A stretch of DNA of 7,824 nt from Ruminococcaceae bacterium UBA1227 (lineage in GTDB: Bacteria; Bacillota; Clostridia; Oscillospirales; Acutalibacteraceae): assembly GCA_002309175.1 (NCBI GenBank), contig DBWX01000007.1, positions 1 to 7,824 on the forward strand. The letters run 5' to 3'. The position numbers were made by a program, and so were the translations under genes. The notes below the pieces were generated by a model. It was not told the DNA's origin, ran no database searches, and saw only the letters and a program-made list of their open reading frames with translations. Shown here piece by piece: positions 6,143 through 7,824 of the stretch. Each line of letters begins with the position of its first letter. Within the stretch, counting starts at the first letter, position 1.

Positions 6143-7824
6143 TTGTCCGACTATAAGCAGAACATAAGGAACTTTTCCATAATAGCTCATATCGATCACG
6201 GCAAGTCCACGTTGGCGGACCGTCTGCTCGAACTTACGGGCATGGTCGCGAAGCGCGATATGACGGAACAGCTCCTCGACAACATGGATCTTGAGCGCGA
6301 GCGCGGCATAACCATAAAGGCGCATGCCGTAAAGCTCGACTACAAGGCTGAGGACGGACAGGTCTATGAGCTCAATCTCATAGACACCCCGGGCCATGTT
6401 GACTTCAACTATGAGGTATCACGCTCGCTCGCGGCCTGCGAGGGGGCGGTTTTGATTGTTGACTCCACACAGGGCATAGAGGCCCAGACCCTGGCGAACA
6501 CATATCTCGCCCTGGACCACGACCTCGAAATCTGCCCTGTAATCAATAAAATTGACCTCCCTGCGGCGCATCCCGAAGAGGTGTGCAAGGAGGTCGAGGA
6601 CATTATAGGACTCGACTGCAGCGAGGCACCGCGCGTCTCGGCCAAGACGGGCGAGAACGTGGAGCAGGTGCTCGAGCAGATTGTAAAGATCGTACCGCCG
6701 CCGACGGGTGATGAGCACGCGCCCTTGCGCGCCCTTATCTTTGACTCGATCTACGACAGTTACAAGGGCGTAATCGTGTACGTGCGAATCGTCGACGGCA
6801 CAATAAAGGCGGGCGACACCATGCGCCTCATGTCCACGGGTGCCGAGTTCACGGTAGTTGAAGTCGGCTATATGCGCGCCCAGACAATGGAGCCCGCATC
6901 CTCCCTCAGGGCGGGTGAGGTCGGTTATATTACCGCCTCAATCAAGACCGTTTCCGAGGCCAGGGTAGGTGACACCGTCACCCTGGCGTCAAATCCCGCG
7001 CCGCAGGCCCTGCCCGGATACCGCAAGGTCAATCCGATGGTATTCTGCGGTATCTATCCGGCCGACGGCGCTGATTATGAGGCTCTGAAAGAGGCTCTTG
7101 CCAAGCTCCAGCTCAACGATGCGGCCTTAAGCTTTGAACCCGAGACATCGGGTGCCCTGGGCTTCGGCTTCCGCTGCGGTTTTCTTGGCCTTCTTCATCT
7201 TGAGATTATCCAGGAGAGGCTTGAGCGTGAATATGACCTCGACCTCGTTACGACCATACCGAGCGTAATCTACAAAATCCATCTGACAAACGGTCAGGTG
7301 GTTGAGATAGATAACCCCTCAAACTATCCGGACCCCGCGACCATTCAGTTTTCAGAGGAACCGATAGTAAACGCGCACATCTATTCTCCGCCCGACTATG
7401 TCGGACAGATAATGGACCTCTGCCAGGACAGAAGGGGAACCTTCCGCGATATGTCCTACATCACACCGGACAGGGTGGATATTCACTACGAACTTCCGCT
7501 CAATGAAATTATCTATGATTTCTTTGACGTCTTAAAGTCACGTACGAGGGGCTATGCCTCGCTCGACTATGAGATTATGGGTTACCGTCAGTCAGATCTC
7601 GTAAAACTCGATGTTCTCTTAAACGGTGACCAGATAGACGCACTCTCCTTTATTATCCATTCCGAAAAGGCCTATAACAAGGCCAGGAAGATTGCCGAGA
7701 AGCTCAAGGAGAACATACCGCGTCAGCTTTTTGAAATTCCCATACAGATGTCAATCGGCGGTAAGATAATCGCCAGGGAGACCGTAAAGGCCATGCGCAA
7801 GGACGTGCTTGCTAAGTGCTACGG
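6143..7824 (+). CDS. lepA: Elongation factor 4 (LepA), ribosome-associated GTPase, 3'-partial
   Basis: Translational GTPase that binds the ribosome and has been linked to back-translocation, translation under stress and initiation or 30S assembly; its main in vivo role is debated. The frame from TTG runs open to the window edge (560 codons; full-length proteins are about 600, so roughly 40 are missing). GTPase motifs: G1 AHIDHGKST (15-23), G2 RGITIK (54-59), G3 DTPGHVD (81-87, catalytic H85), G4 NKID (135-138), G5 SAK (166-168). The stretch GFRCGFLGLLHLEI around 342-354 and the start of the LepA-specific C-terminal domain (GGKIIARETVKAMRKDV and AKCYG at the edge) separate it from EF-G and TypA. 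The TTG start gives MSDYKQNIRNFSIIAHIDHG, the normal LepA N-terminus. No truncation or frameshift is visible. It is the last gene seen here and probably shares the upstream transcript. Confidence 0.97.
   Translation, partial: MSDYKQNIRNFSIIAHIDHGKSTLADRLLELTGMVAKRDMTEQLLDNMDLERERGITIKAHAVKLDYKAEDGQVYELNLIDTPGHVDFNYEVSRSLAACEGAVLIVDSTQGIEAQTLANTYLALDHDLEICPVINKIDLPAAHPEEVCKEVEDIIGLDCSEAPRVSAKTGENVEQVLEQIVKIVPPPTGDEHAPLRALIFDSIYDSYKGVIVYVRIVDGTIKAGDTMRLMSTGAEFTVVEVGYMRAQTMEPASSLRAGEVGYITASIKTVSEARVGDTVTLASNPAPQALPGYRKVNPMVFCGIYPADGADYEALKEALAKLQLNDAALSFEPETSGALGFGFRCGFLGLLHLEIIQERLEREYDLDLVTTIPSVIYKIHLTNGQVVEIDNPSNYPDPATIQFSEEPIVNAHIYSPPDYVGQIMDLCQDRRGTFRDMSYITPDRVDIHYELPLNEIIYDFFDVLKSRTRGYASLDYEIMGYRQSDLVKLDVLLNGDQIDALSFIIHSEKAYNKARKIAEKLKENIPRQLFEIPIQMSIGGKIIARETVKAMRKDVLAKCY

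Larger units (their letters stand above)
1..7824 (+). other. Probable single transcription unit murC - ldt - acyl ligase - lipoprotein - small ORF - lepA
   Basis: All six genes lie on one strand with spacings of -8, 12, 9, 8 and 1 bases, and each internal gene has a recognisable Shine-Dalgarno sequence. No intergenic gap can hold an intrinsic terminator or a conventional promoter, and I saw no convincing hairpin followed by a T-run anywhere. Cotranscription is inferred from spacing only; promoters inside coding sequence cannot be excluded. Both ends of the unit are outside the window. Confidence 0.7.

Overview
The window looks like chromosomal core sequence from a Gram-positive anaerobe of the Clostridia (Bacillota). 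The basis is the MurC subtype (GTHGKTTTT, EACEF, FQPF and IMGSRE segments), a DUF5696-like lipoprotein, a YkuD-type L,D-transpeptidase with a Ser/Thr-rich stalk, and strong AGGAG-type ribosome binding sites. From memory, the MurC variant and the ends of these proteins resemble gut Oscillospirales/Ruminococcaceae more than Bacilli. That placement is inference, not a search result.

Layout: six genes, all on the + strand, packed head to tail. (1) murC, missing only its first few codons at the left edge. (2) A membrane-anchored YkuD L,D-transpeptidase whose ATG overlaps the murC stop by 8 bases. (3) An AMP-forming acyl-CoA/acyl-acid ligase. (4) A 629-residue lipoprotein of the DUF5696 type, probably a glycosidase-like fold. 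(5) A small 86-residue conserved-looking protein of unknown function. (6) lepA (elongation factor 4), starting at TTG and cut by the right edge before its last roughly 40 codons.

Gene spacings are -8, 12, 9, 8 and 1 bases. There is no room for a terminator or ordinary promoter between genes, so the set reads as one transcription unit whose promoter lies left of the window and whose end lies right of it. Non-coding DNA totals about 30 bases.

Functionally, the first four genes point to the cell envelope: peptidoglycan precursor synthesis (MurC), 3-3 crosslinking or protein anchoring by an L,D-transpeptidase, activation of a fatty or other carboxylic acid, and a surface lipoprotein that may bind or process a glycan. 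The last two genes are a small unknown and a translation factor. No mobile element, CRISPR array, RNA gene, prophage gene or sizeable repeat was seen. The points most worth follow-up are the grouping of the envelope genes and the two uncharacterised products.
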